Below are positions 35,116 through 47,378 of a stretch of DNA of 64,000 nt, one piece after another. The stretch lies in assembly GCA_022605955.1 (NCBI GenBank), contig JAKCOZ010000011.1, positions 6,205,990 through 6,269,989 on the forward strand. Direction: 5' to 3'. The stretch comes from Rallus limicola (Eukaryota > Chordata > Aves > Gruiformes > Rallidae). The position numbers and the translations under genes are program-made. Below the pieces are notes generated by a model. The model worked only from the letters and a program-made list of their open reading frames with translations. It searched no databases and was not told the DNA's origin. Within the stretch, counting starts at the first letter, position 1. The number at the start of each line of letters is the position of its first letter.

Positions 35116-38100
35116 ATTGTGCAAACAAGATTTTGCATTTTCATTCATGCAAGTCTCAAGCAGCTGAACAGTTGCTCAAGACAGCGTAAGGTTTTTGGGG
35201 TGTCTCGGTTTATAATCTTAACACAGCCTTCTGCCAAAAGGTGCTGGGAATCAAGGAAAGAACAGGAAATTCTGTTTTGGACTGTGCATTCACACCCTTC
35301 CCTACATTTCTGAACAGTCCAGACAGCATTCTGCATTAAAAAATCCAATTTCCTTTTGTTGTGCTGGTGACTGAACGGAATGCATGGCTGGCTGAACAAC
35401 CTTTTCATTTCAGATGGGCAAGGGGTGCCCGGCTTTCCTACTAGTGACATGGACATGCTTATTGGAGGATGGCACTGATTTTCTTCTTGGTGTTCAGTGC
35501 CATTTTATCTTCTCTTCACACAACTCCATGGGCCCCTTCACACCTGTATCCCGCTTTGCACTCATCCCATGATTCCCCACACAAAGCATCCATGTTCTGC
35601 AGATGCTTTTGCATGGAAGAAAACCATCTCCCTTGTAGGTGGGCAGCAGGAAACGCTTCCTTTTTGCCGGTGGCTAAAATGCTGCTGTTTGTTACACCTG
35701 CGTGCTGGCCTCTTTAAACAGAGAAAAACACCAGAAAGTACAGGAAATGCTTACTCATCTTGCCCTGCCTGCCCAGCTCTGGTGTCTATCCCAGTGCAAA
35801 CAAATACTTGTGCATCTAAATTCCACAGTGGTTTTGCCCCTGAAGAGCTGTTGTCCCCATGACTGGTAGCAACACTGAAAAATTGTAGCCCCGTTCTCAC
35901 AGTATGGAAAAAACAAGACAAAGAGAGAAAGAAAAAGATTTCTCTCTGCTTTTGCACTTGGAGTGTCAGTGTCCTGGGGCAGGCTAAGTGAGCAGCTCGC
36001 TATCTCAGCACATTTAATCAACAGTTTATTGTAAACAGTTGCCAGGCAGATGGACGAGCCTCACTGAGCTACAAGGTCTGCACACAGAGTTGCTGTGGTG
36101 TTGCAGGGAATAAACCTCATCCATGAGTGTCTCAAAGTCCAAATGTTTATAGAAAGAGGAGAAAATTCTTCTTCCCTGATGGCTTTACCCTTTTGGCTGG
36201 CTTAAGTGAGAAATAAAATGACAAAGCACATTGTTCATGGTCCCACCAAGTGATAAAAGGACATGTTCACCATTGCATTTGGTTTAACAGGGAGGAGGAT
36301 GTGCTTAAACCTGCACTCACCCAGGTGATTTCACTGCCGACATGTGGTACCCTCCAAAATACTTGCATCTTGTTGGCCTCTTGTGCAATGTTTTCCTAGT
36401 GCAACATCATTGCAAGCATCGTGGTTGTTGTTACCATGCACACGTTATATGATAGCAGGGGAGGAGGACCACAAGGAGATGCCTCACTGGCAGAGTGGTC
36501 TGTGCTAGGGATGGGATGCAGTACGCCTTAAATCAGAAGGAACACTATCCCTGAGTCCTGGACAATGAGTAGCTATTTAATACATGAAAGTAACACTGAC
36601 GTAGTTTAGGACAGAAAGTGAAATTTATTGCCCTATTAGATTAAGTGACGTGGGAATGTAAAGTATTTAAAATGCAAGCACACAACTGGAATTAGTGAAG
36701 CACATAGGTCTTAACAGCCTTTTCTCACAAGAAGTTTCAATACCTAAAATTATAAAAGAAAATAAAAGGAGCTTTTTTTAAAAAAAAATATTGCTCAGCA
36801 TTGTGAGCAAAGGAAACAGTTCAAGATAAAAAAAAAAGAAAGATTTTATTAGGAAGTAATCATGCCCAATTCAACAGCACCATGCTATCAGATGCACTCT
36901 TCTGGGGTGCACAAAAGCTCTGCTCAGGCTGAATGAATGCCATTTCATACATACATGGGATAAAAATTAGCTCACCTGAGCACTGTGGAAGAAACAAGGG
37001 CTGGTTCAAGTGATGCATGTATGCATTAGGAACATCACCTGCTGCAGGGAACCTTCACAATAGGTGATTGATATATTCAAAATTGTGCTAAAATTCGTTA
37101 TGTTCACTCTAGTCTCTGTATCTCCGTACTCAGCAATTCTGAAGTTTTAGTTAAGAAATTGTCTCTTCTTGTTTGTCTGAAATCATATTCCCCATAGCTT
37201 ATATTTTTGTTATGCCCTTTTCAACCTTGTGCTTTGCTCCCTGTCTTGCTCTTCTGTTTTTCTGTTCAGACTTGTTTATTATAACCATAATTATATCTCA
37301 GCAGGGAAATATAAGTTGACTAGTTTGTTCAAACTGCTATTTTTAATTAAAAACTCACACAATAATTTTGATTTTTTTTCTCTCCTACTTCATTCTACCT
37401 ATGTCCTATATCTTGTTTCCCATAGATGCTCAAAACTGAACTCACTGTGCTTTCGTACACTACTGGACCAATTCCTTTAAAATTCATCAGTGTATTCAGC
37501 TAAAGATGCCTGTACATTTAATAAATATTTTTATGTGTTATTCTCTTTGAGTGTTTTTTGCTACCAGCTGTCCAAACAAACTCTAGATCTATAATTCTTA
37601 TTCTACCTAATTCTGCATTTCTTAATTTCTCTTGCATTTGTTAAAGGATTTCTTGAGTACAAGCAGTGTTTGGGGGTCTTTTTTGAGCACAGAAATTGCT
37701 GAAGGAGTGAGTTTTGTTGTTTCAGAGCAATAGAGCTACTTGCTTTTCTTCTGTCCTTCCAAAGAAACAGGATTTTGTGAGTATATTTGTTAGTTAAACA
37801 CAATTACACTCAAGAAACAGAAAATTTTCTTCTACTAGAATCAGATATTACCCAGCTAGTCGGGCCAGGGCAGCCATCCTAGCTTTCATGTATTGTCTGT
37901 GGATGTGATTTTCTCACTTGCTTAACCCCCGCAGTTCCAACCGAGTTTTTTCTGGACTTCTGGAGGCTCGTTATGCCACAGAGGAGGTTGAGCCATTTCT
38001 GCAGTTAGCAGTCAAACCCATAGCTCTCTCAAGTGTATCTAACAGTTTGTATAACTATTATACTTCATCTTTTGGTGATTAAAATAGTCTTTCAGTCTTG

Positions 38101-38984
38101 AAGCCTCGGTAGTAATCCCTAGAAGGAAGCCTGAGGTTGTGCCAGGTTTACATCCTTCGGTACAACTGCAGCTCTCCCAGAGGTACGGGATGCTGACCAC
38201 TGACTAAGGCAGGAGCTCAAGCTTGCTGGACCTCAGGTCCTTAATTCCGTGTGGCAATGCTTATGTTCCTGACATCAGTCTGTACATGCCACATGTCTAG
38301 ACAAGTACATGGGGAATATGCTGCTTTCCTAAAGAGGAAGCCTGAATGGAAAGAACCTCTCTTGCCTTTCTGCCAGCATCCTCCTTGGTGTACATGCCCA
38401 GAAATGACAGAATTCCCTGGACAATTCCCTGTTCCAGCCCACAATTTTTTGATATTCAGCTTTACTGGCATCCCTCATTGCCTATCCCAGTGGCAAACAT
38501 AGTGGCAATGTGCCTTCTCTGGACTTCTCCTTTGATTTTACTTCATGTGTCTGATTATTTCTTTCCGGAAATAATTATGTGGGAACAAACAGTATCTCAC
38601 AGTGACTGCTATTCCTGTTGTGCATTGGCTGGTGGAGCAACTCTTGGGGTAACGTATAGTTCCTCCCTCAATTATGTGGTCCCTGATAGTGCCAGACCAG
38701 AGTGTATCAGGAAACCTCTTCTATAGGACATGGTAGGATGCAGAGCAGGATTATATTTATCTCCATTGGTGCATTTGGATTCCTTGATAAGAAGTGGGTT
38801 TGAGTGATATCATCATCGAGCCCTTGGCCCACCTCCTTCTGCCACTAACACTTCCCTTTTGTCCTCACCGGTGCTAGCGATGTAATTCAAACAGAACAGC
38901 TTTAGTTTGCAAAGTCTGCTTGCTGGTGATAAATGGTGCTCATGATGGATGACTGTGGTCTTGAAGATGATGGAGGTGAACAGC
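35116..38984. other. Intergenic, no gene seen
   Basis: Unique sequence with A-rich runs at about 36773-36790 and 36828-36840. Frames at 35497-35862 (121 codons) and 38346-38726 (126 codons) have no recognised domains. No CR1 copy was found in this stretch. Confidence 0.45.
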
Positions 38985-39470
38985 AGGGTGCTGCATGGAT
39001 TTGTGCTAGCAGTAACATTATTTAATACTTTTATTAATGGTCTGGAAGGAGGTGTAACCAAGTACATTAACTAGATCTGCACATGACACCGTGCTGGAAA
39101 GAACTGTAAACCAAGTGAAGACAGAGGAATAACATTAATGGAACCAGAGGTTAGAAATATGAGCAGGAAACAGAATGAGATTCTGTCTGGAAAATGCAAA
39201 CTAATAAATCTGGGAATAATAATCCAAAACACAGATATTTAATAGGAGGGTGAGGATTTCAAAAAAACCCAATCCACTGATGTTCTGAAAGAGCTAGTAA
39301 TGATGGTTAAGAGTGACTAGGCAATGGCCATACAATGTGAAATGGTGGAAAAAGGCAACTTTGGTTTGTAGAGTAAATCCAAAGGTATCCAAAGGTATCA
39401 AAAGGTATCCAAAGATACGAAGACTTGTCCATCCTTACTTTGAGCCCTTACGTCCAAAGTTTATCTGTGA
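38985..39470 (+). mobile_element. Ancient CR1-type LINE fragment (reverse transcriptase region)
   Basis: The plus strand reads LFNTFINGLEGGVTKYIN at about 39009-39075, matching the 'LFNIFINDLE' reverse-transcriptase block of CR1-type elements. It then has the nucleotide words GCACATGACACCGTGCTGG, CAGAGGAATAACATTA, AATAATAATCCAAAACACAGATATT and CTGAAAGAGCTAGTAATGATGG in the expected order. Stops and indels are frequent. It is far more diverged than the other copies and resembles the older amniote CR1 lineages. Confidence 0.7.
39377..39416 (+). repeat. 10-bp tandem repeat, four copies
   Basis: Units ATCCAAAGGT, ATCCAAAGGT, ATCAAAAGGT and ATCCAAAGAT lie head to tail inside the ancient CR1 fragment, probably a local expansion by replication slippage. 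Confidence 0.85.
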
Positions 39471-39514
39471 GTAGAAGCACACAGATAGAAAAATATCTTT
39501 GCAGATGACTCTTC

Positions 39515-39650
39515 ACAGAAATACAGATCTGGAGGGCGTCTTCTGGACTATCCAGTCCCAAGTCTGTTTACTGTGGGACCAGTATCAGTCCACGTCACTG
39601 TCCTGTCCTCTCTGCTCAGCCTTTCTACCCCCCTGCTTGGAGGGTGAACC
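39515..39650 (-). mobile_element. Probable ancient CR1/L3-like 3' end relic (minus strand)
   Basis: GATCTGGAGGGCGTCTTCTGGACTATCCAGTCCC followed by ACTGTGGGACCAG parallels the reversed tail of old amniote CR1 elements ('ggaagggacctc..ggtcatc.agtccagtccc...ggcaggacca'). No terminal repeat is left. Confidence 0.45.
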
Positions 39651-39745
39651 AAGGCTTCTCTAATGGTAAATGTTGACAAACTAGCGATTTTGACATCAAG
39701 AGCAGAAAAATGTGAAGGAGCACAAATAAATTAAAACAAAATTAT

Positions 39746-39972
39746 ATAGAATCATAGAATCATAAATGTAGGAAAAAACCTCTAAGATCAAATCCAACCA
39801 TCAACCCAACACCACCATATCTACTAAACCATGTGCAAAAGTGCCATGACTACACCAGGGATAGTGACTCCACCGATTCCCTGGGCATCCTGTTCCAATC
39901 CTTGACCACTCTTTTACAGATATTTCCTAACACCCAATCTAAATCCCCCTTGGTGCAACTAGAGGCCATAGA
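39746..39972 (-). mobile_element. CR1 LINE 3' end fragment (minus strand)
   Basis: It starts ATAGAATCATAGAATCATAAATG and continues through AAATCCAACCATCAACCCAACACCACCA and CCCTGGGCATCCTGTTCCAATCC to TCTAAATCCCCCTTGGTGCAACT. The minus strand gives VKDWNRMPRESVESLSLV, the CR1 ORF2 C-terminal motif. It is moderately diverged. Confidence 0.9.
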
Positions 39973-42860
39973 AGATGAAGACTGGATTTTTTTACACAGA
40001 AAAATACAAACAATACAATGAATATCCAGGGGAATCATTGCTCTTCCTTTCCCTCAATGCAATGAAGCTGTTAGGTACCATTTTCTGACACCTGTAATGT
40101 TTGTGTCAGTTAATTCCACAGCAGAAATTGAAATACAATGACATATGGAAATGGATATTTGCCAAAGGAGAACTTAAGAAAAAAAAAATTGGGAATGCTC
40201 CGTTGAGACTAAACAAACAAAAAGCTTACTAAATATCAAGACCTTTCCCAAAATGATTTGTGCTAGATCACTAAAGGGTCTTAAAAGCATATGGTCTTTG
40301 CAGTCACCCATTCAGCAACATGCTGACGTGTGTGTGAACTTCAGGGGCATGATGATATATAAAGGTAGCTGCAGCAAGCTGGAAATTTGTCCCACATGTA
40401 CTCACTTGAAGGCAACTATTCCTCACCAGTGAGAGCTGGCAAGCCTGTGGGGAAGGGATGCTGCGAAAAGTGCTTGCTGATTTTGCAAGCATAGTGAAAA
40501 CACTGGGGGCACTGCCTGCTGTTCTTGATAAAAGCTTTGTGCTGGACATTTGGTGCTCTGGAAATGAAAATGAAATTATTTGAAGTGGTAACTTGTTCGC
40601 AGTATCGATTATAAGATGGATAAGATGTGTGTGCAAGAAATACGGCTGCTATGAGCTGCCTCTCCAGAGGAATTCTCTGTCAGCATGCAGAGCTGAGAGT
40701 GGTACAAGCCAGGAGTTCCTGCTTTTCATAATGAAAACATATGATTATTTCTGCTCCGGGCCCTAATTAGCAGTAGAACTGGTTGTAGACTTGGACCACA
40801 GCATTATTTCTTGTGGAAAGGTAGTCTTCTAGCGCCAGAACTCATCTGCGTTGCTCCCAGCCATCCTGCAACCTGAAGCATAAAGAAAGTAAGAGGTGGG
40901 ATCCTCCTCTGCTTAGGCAAACACCCCTCAGACCCTGTGGTTTTTGACAGTTTTTTTGGTTTATTTTGTTTTGTTTGGCTTTTAAACACCTATTATAAAT
41001 TGAGCTGGGAGACTAAAAGGAAATGTACATTTAGCTTATGAAGAGCTTTCACATTCGCTCATCAATCTCCTCACCATCCCGAGGACTGAGGAAGAATTAG
41101 GAAAACTCCCTGTTTCACTAAACAGAACCCAAGTCTGTTTTCTCCCACAGCAGAGAAACGGAGGGCCAAGTTGCAACATATATAAAAAACAGTACATGTT
41201 CCCTAAGTAAAGAACAAAGTCCCTTTGATGCTGAGAGCTGCTTACTCTCCTGTACATACCCCCACTGCAGGCTGGGGAATTGCTCTGACATTGTAAGAGT
41301 AAAAAATAAAACCCATCTAACCCCAAGCATGTCTCATCCGCTTAGTCAGAGTGGAAATGCAGCTACCTCTGGGGTGGAACAGAGAAACCACCCAGTGAGC
41401 TTTACTATAATATTAGCTCTCCAGGCAGGAGCTTTTCATAGCTCTGCTCACAAACCCATCATTAGAACTGTTAAGTTATGAGGAGCTGTGTTACTGTCAG
41501 AGTATGACTGCCTGTACAGGAAACCTTTGTTAGAATATTTTCTTTCAGTCAAATCTCTTTATTCCTAGAAGTTCTCTGAAGCAGGTATTAAACTACTGCA
41601 GTGTTGTTCGCAGTAGCATAGTAATTCCAGGAGAAAATAAAAAAAGAAATATGCCCACTGTACATGGATGTTATTAATAATGTTGATTAACCTTTTCAGT
41701 CTGTTGTAAAAATGTACAGTTAGAAACAAGCAATGTAAACAGCCCAGTATTGCAGCTCAGTTGTTAAAATAATCCCCTATCTGGTTGTCCCTGGATTGTC
41801 TTTCAGAAAGAAAAAAATATTCTAAATGAGAAGGTGAAATTTAAGAAGAAAGTGAACAAGACCTTGTGTTATTCTCCTGGCAGGAATAGGGAGGGTGAAG
41901 TGATTGGCACGACTGTGTTTTTTAGCCAACATGGGAACCACTAATCCCTGTTAAATCTCCTGAGAAACTGCCGATCCTCACGGCATCACACAGGTCAATA
42001 GAAAATGAGAAGCTGCAGAATTCGAAGATCTCAAACCATGTCCTGTTAACTAACAAAATCCTCATTTGGGTGTTTTTCTGCTGCCCCTCCCCGAACTCCG
42101 TTTTTTGCTACTATCAGTAGCAAGGAATATGTTTCAGGTTTGGCTCTCTGGTAGAGGGTCTGCTCCCAGAAACACAAGTCACTTCATGCACAGTGAAATC
42201 AACCCTGCAGCTTGGGGCGTCCTGTCCCTGCTGCAGCCCATGGGAACCAGAGCATCCCGTACCCAAGTTCTCAGAGCACCATAGGAGGACTGCTAAGTGC
42301 ATATAATTACTCATATGAGCATGTATTTTCAGGATCAAGGCCTAGCCTTTTAGCTACTGGGCATTCCTCCTAATTGTTATTAAAAACAATGATTTTATTG
42401 AAGTAGCCTTCTGGCACCTGTTGTACCAGACGTCTACAATTACTTGACCATGGTGTTGTCCCATATGGGGAAAGACCCTGGTGCACACCAGCTACCTCCC
42501 TGTCCCAACCTGGTCCGGAAGGCACTTGGGGTTTCTTGCAGGTCCCCAGTATGGCAACTTGGGGAATCAGTGTGCCATAGAGTAATTGCATTTCAGAATA
42601 AGAATAGCCAAGAAAAAACAAATAGACAATCCTGTCCCCAAAGTTTTGAGCAGAGATGAGTGTAGAAGGTCAAATTGAGGCATGCAGAGTTAATGTTTTC
42701 TTACAAAAGAAGAAAACTACACATAACATGAGCTATTTTAGCCATTTCTTTTAGGAAAGGTGAGCTGTACCCAAAATATGCCTATTTCTCCTCACTGACT
42801 CTAAACCTAAACTAGTAGCTCTGTTGCAGACAGTTACACTGCAAATCTCTGCTTTCCATT
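39973..42860. other. Intergenic, no gene seen
   Basis: Unique sequence; short frames only. No repeat family was recognised. Confidence 0.5.
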
Positions 42861-43158
42861 ACAGAATCACAGAATCATTAAGGTTGGAAAAGATCTCCCT
42901 ACCACCTATATTACTTACTAAACCGTGTGCCTAAGTACCTCATCCAACCTTTCCTTGAACACCCTGAGGGATGGTGACTTCATCACCTCCCTGGACAACC
43001 AGTTCCAATGCCTAACCTCTCTTCCTGAGCAGAAATTTCTCCTCATTTCTAACCTGAACCTCTCCTGGTACAACTTGCAGCCATTCCCTCTTGTACTATC
43101 GCTAGTTACCTGTGAGAAGAGGCTGACCCCCAGCTCGCTACAACCTCCTTTCAGGTAG
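42861..43158 (-). mobile_element. CR1 LINE 3' end fragment (minus strand)
   Basis: It starts ACAGAATCACAGAATCATTAAGGTTGGAAAAGATCT, the complement of the CR1 3' end. It runs through CATCACCTCCCTGGACAACC, GTTCCAATGCCTAACC and GAACCTCTCCTGGTACAACTTG to GTGAGAAGAGGCTGACCCCCAGC. About 300 bases remain. Confidence 0.93.
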
Positions 43159-44399
43159 TTTGTTGCATTAAGCTTGTTAGAAAAAGCACCTGAAACATGA
43201 ACAGACAGCAGCAGACACCAAAACCCTCAGGTCAGTTACCACAAACCATGCTGAGACCCGAATGGACTATCAGAGGTCTCAGGGGTGGCCTGAGATCATT
43301 AGCGCACCTAAGCTTTTCTTAAGCAAGGCACAAATTGTCTATGCCATGCTGTTTTTATGGAAAGGTCCCTCTCACTCATTAGAAGAGACAGAGAAGGACA
43401 GAAAAAGGGAGGAGTCAGGCAGTTTTCTAATGCTAGAGACCTGGAGGGTAGAGGTGACTTTCAGACTTCTTTAGAGGGGTCCAGCTTGACTGTAATTAGG
43501 AGTTCTACAGCATCTCTGAGCTGGTGGCCAAACCACCATCACAGGGTACAGTCCTCATCCGTTTCTAAGGATTTTAGTCTGACTGAGGTGCCTGGTCTCC
43601 TTCAGTAATGGAACAAGAGAAGCCACTTCTTCTGATGCTTCATGCAACCCAAAACGCACTTCAGTACATACCCAGCTATTAACTGTGCCTAGCACACTTT
43701 ACAACTGTCAGGTTGGGTTTTTTGGGAAAAATAAATCTTTCATACAAACTAGTGTAAAAATAACCTCACACATTTAGTCTTGCTTGTATCTGCATGCAAT
43801 CTTCCTCCTGCCTGTGTCCAAAGACAGCAGAATTCGTCCCTAATGAGGAGTGCAGTAGTTCATATCTCAATGACCACTGAAATAACCCATTTCTCAAGGC
43901 AGGACTTACGCTTTCCCTATATTCCCAGACCTGGGAAATCTGTTTGGCATCATGGCACGTACATTGCCCATATATGATCCACATCCTGGTCATGCAGGTT
44001 GCAGAAATCAAGGATTGATTGTATACTGCCCCCAACAGCTGCAGGGAAAAATAACATTTGCATCCGCAGCTCCAAGTGGAAACCTTGAGGAGGCTAAAGC
44101 TGAGCTTCTAGAGGGTCTCCCTTGGCACTGTGTGACCTGTCACTGAGTTTTAGAGGCATAAGAAACTAAGAGAGTGGGGTTTTGAATGCACAGAGAATAA
44201 AAGCTGAGGGCAAAATGTACATATTTAAAGGTATGTGTTGTTATATTTTAAAATTATCCCTTCCACTACTCAATTTGATAGCACAAGCACGGAGGAGTCA
44301 CCTCTTGCTTCCCGCGGAGATGACTGCATAGGGAAGGATCTTTGTAGCTAGCCATCAAAGCAACAGACAGACAGCTGGGGAACATCCACATCTGGGTGT
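43159..44399. other. Intergenic, no gene seen
   Basis: Unique sequence without gene evidence. Confidence 0.5.
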
Positions 44400-44930
44400 G
44401 CTGGTGTTTTATTGCATGTTGCATTCCATATAAATTCCATATGGATTCAAAGTCATTTTGGGTTTGGTACCTCCTCCAAGCCAATAGCTTAATTAGGAGT
44501 GTTTTGTTTTGTTGTTTTCCTAAAGGAGAGCTGCAGCCCAAGTGCATTATTATTACGGGTTTACACATTGCTGTGCTCTTAATATCAAAGCTTCCATTTG
44601 GCTGGAGGCTTCCTTCCCTGTGGGGGAAGGGTTGCTCTGTGAGTGTTGTAGGTTACACAATATTTTCCCAACAGAAAAGCAAAGCGTGTGAGTTGGAGCC
44701 TGTTGTGATAATGCACAAGAGGAAGTCAAAAGCCAGCCTGTGTGGCAGAGGGAGCCTACAAATGAGATAACACGCAGAGTCTTATGTAACCCAACTATTT
44801 CCGATTGCAGCCTGATGGCAAATTCCTGTATGCCTATTAGAGCCAGCAATGGGCAATCAGATAGAATAGGAACACTCACAAGATGCCCATTTGCAGTTAT
44901 GAAATAGCCACTTTGCTGATAGAAATATTC
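44400..44930. promoter_or_regulatory. Weak candidate conserved non-coding segment
   Basis: Repeat-free block with TAATTA at 44490-44495, ATTATTATTA and GATAA words, ending just before a young CR1 insertion. The opposed frames here (44396-44770 +, 44553-44879 -) show no domain. Confidence 0.25.
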
Positions 44931-45034
44931 TTGGTTGGATTAATTGTATGTGCCTGAGTAGCACTGAGGGGTCTGAACTGGGTGTTACACTTGCATATGG
45001 TCAGAAGAAGACTCTGCCTGAATAAAGTGGCAAC

Positions 45035-45594
45035 CCGAGTAAACTCTGCGTTGGTCAGGCCCCACCTGGAGTACTGTGTCCAGTTCTGGGCCCCCTGGTA
45101 TAAAAAAGACAGGGACCTTCTGGAGAGAGTCCAGAGAAGGGCGACAAAGTTGATTAGGGGCCTGGAACATCTACCCTACGAGGAAAGGCTGAGTGAGCTG
45201 GGGCTGTTCAGCCTGGAAAAAAGAAGACTTAGGGGGGACCTAATTAATGTCTATAAATATCTTAGACATGGGTTGCAGGGGGAATTGGACAGCCCCTTTT
45301 CAGTGGTCTGTGGGGACAGGACTAGGGGCAATGGCTTTAAGCTAGAGCATAGGAAGTTCCGCACCAACATGCGGAAGAACTTTTTCACAGTGAGGGTGAC
45401 GGAGCAGTGGAATAGGCTGCCCAGGGAGGTGGTGGAGTCTCCTTCTCTGGAGATATTCAAGTCTCGTCTGGACGCCTATCTATGTAGTATGAGATAGGGA
45501 GCCTGCTTTGGCAGGGGGGTTGGACCCGATGATCTCTTGAGGTCCCTTCCAACCCCTAAGATTCTGTGATTCTGTGATTCTGTGATTCTGTGAT
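45035..45594 (+). mobile_element. Relatively young CR1 LINE, 5'-truncated, ORF2 C-terminus still open
   Basis: The plus strand has one open frame to the TAG at 45495-45497. It encodes [60 protein letters not shown] and [20 protein letters not shown], the full C-terminal motif series of avian CR1 ORF2 after the reverse-transcriptase domain. A standard 3' UTR and four copies of ATTCTGTG follow, ending at 45594 before an A-run. The lack of stops and the intact tail make it the youngest-looking copy here. It lacks ORF1 and the catalytic part of ORF2, so it cannot move by itself. The frame also extends upstream to 44982 in non-CR1 sequence, which I regard as fortuitous. Confidence 0.96.
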
Positions 45595-46179
45595 AAAAAA
45601 TGGTGAAAAAAAAAAGAGGTTTTTTGTTGTCTGGGTTGGAGATAGTAAAGATAGCCGGTGTTGGTTCTGTCTTGGTTATTTAAATCTGGGAAATAAATCA
45701 AATCTATCCCAGCCTCAGGCCACTATATTATCCTTCTTCTCTGGAAAATGAAGCTAACAACCAGGAGAAGGGTCCTGACATTGTTTTTTAATTAGCTGGT
45801 AGAATCCCTTCTCAGAGGAAGTAGAAATCCCTTTGCAGAACCTCAGCTGTTAACTCCAAAAATTGCCGTTCCCCGTACAAATGCAGTGAGGCTGACAGCA
45901 AATTGCTCCCCATTTTTGATCTAATATCACCTACGCTGAATGGAGATATGGCACATATTGTTAGGAAGGATTATTTGCATCAAGCAGTCATAAGAATCCA
46001 AATTACATGGTATTACCAGTCGAAGAAATCAAACCCTTTTCTCCTACTCTCTGATCACCACCACAGGAATCCTGTACCTACACGTATCTTTGTCTTTGCT
46101 TTATAGCGCAGGAAGGGGATGCAAGAAAGTCTTGCAAAATAAGCAAGCATCCTCCACCAAAAAAAAAAAGCAGTGCCGA
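45595..46179. other. Intergenic, no gene seen
   Basis: Unique sequence following the CR1 tail; A-rich at 45595-45615. Confidence 0.5.
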
Positions 46180-46720
46180 GATATTGATTGTGTTCTCGTT
46201 TAAATGTGCCATGCACGCTTTCTGCGCCACACATTTGCTTGCAAACGTCTTCACAAGAGTGGAAAATCTGACAAGTAATTTTCTGTGGGGACATAAAAAT
46301 GCGGGATGGAAACCTCCAAGCAGCATGGTCTTTAAGGAGCAGTCATCCATTGAACTAAAGCTATATCCAATATTACACTATCTTGCTGATAGATGACATA
46401 AACCAAATTTGTTGCTTAGAGAGGCATGTTGATTGGCTTCATGCTGGGCGCGCATGGAGAAAGACATCTCGACTCTCTTTTATCCAGACAGAATTCCTAA
46501 GTCAATCAAATAAACATAATAATAATAAGGTTAATCCGGTCTTTACTCATTCAAGAGAGAAAAGCAGAGATGTGGATCTAATTACGTAGATATTGTAAAA
46601 TCAGTTTGCATTTATCTCTTTCCACATCTCCTTGGTACAGCCCTGGTTCAACATGCTTAACGCAGTCCTTTTTGGTCTGAATGATTTAATTCTGGGGCTA
46701 AAACCATTCAAGATTTGTTT
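46180..46720. promoter_or_regulatory. Candidate conserved non-coding element / enhancer
   Basis: Repeat-free block that keeps CpG-containing words (CGCGCATGG, CACGCTTTCTGCGCC, CTCGACTC) unusual for the surrounding DNA. It has PBX-like TGATTGG and TCAATCAA words and a TAATTA at 46579-46584 next to CGTAGA. Only short overlapping frames cross it. Retained CpGs and homeodomain words suggest constraint. Alignment was not possible. Confidence 0.38.
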
Positions 46721-46868
46721 GAACAAGAAAATCTTGTTTTCTTTGGAGCATTTTGAAGTAGGCATAATTACAGTGTTGCAAATGCGATGCTCTGCTTCAG
46801 GAGCTGTCAGCATTTCCACATTAAACCTCTATTTTCGAGGGTTAACAGAATTGCCAGAAAAAGAAGAG

Positions 46869-46898
46869 AAAAAAAAAAAAGAGAGAGAGAGAGAGAGA
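46869..46898 (+). repeat. A12 followed by (GA)9 within a purine tract
   Basis: A run of 12 A then nine GA units, inside an almost all-purine stretch from about 46855 to 46940. Both strands give low-complexity peptides (KEEKKKKERERERM and its reverse-strand counterpart). Confidence 0.85.
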
Positions 46899-47189
46899 AT
46901 GAATGAGAGAGAAGCGAAAAAGAAGGATGGAAGAGAGGGGTCTGTTATGGCCTGAAACTTGGTGTTTAGGTTTTTAATCCAGGGGGGAGGTTTTGAAATC
47001 AAATTGTGCAAAATTAATTTACACTGTGTGCTTGCAAAACTGCTCATGTCACTTTTTTCATGCCTTTTTTTTTATTATTAAAAAAGTCAGCCCACAATAA
47101 AGCCCACTTATTTTGCTTACTTCTACTATACACAGCTCTTTAAAGTTAATGTCATTTCCATACAATACCCCCAATGTAATATGCCTTAG

Positions 47190-47378
47190 AGGCAGCATAG
47201 ATTGAATAAGTGACTTGGAGCCAGGGACTCCCAAGTTTATAATTTAGCCGCTGACTCACTGTGTGGCCCCAGGCAAACCACGTAACTTGTATGTCCTCAT
47301 CTATGGTATGGTCTCAATTTTCCATTGTGTTGCACAACATGTAAGGAGCTCTGCTCATGTTCAATAGGAGCTTAACCC
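47190..47378 (+). mobile_element. MIR-like (CORE-SINE) ancient SINE relic
   Basis: The order of words follows the MIR consensus: GGCAGCATAG..GAATAAGTGAC, GACTTGGAGCCAGGGACT, CACTGTGTGGCCCCAGGCAAACCACGTAACTTGT and CCTCATCTATGGTATGG. These correspond to 'cagcatagtggttaag', 'gactctggagccagact', 'ctgtgtgaccttgggcaagttacttaac' and 'cctcatctgtaaaatgg'. The tRNA-like head, CORE and part of the tail are recognisable. Such SINEs are old in amniotes and scarce in birds, so survival here may reflect slow local decay or reuse. Confidence 0.65.

Noticed and set aside
44982..45497. 171-codon frame as a host gene
   Set aside because: From about residue 19 it is the CR1 ORF2 C-terminus, ending at the normal CR1 stop, so it is retrotransposon sequence.
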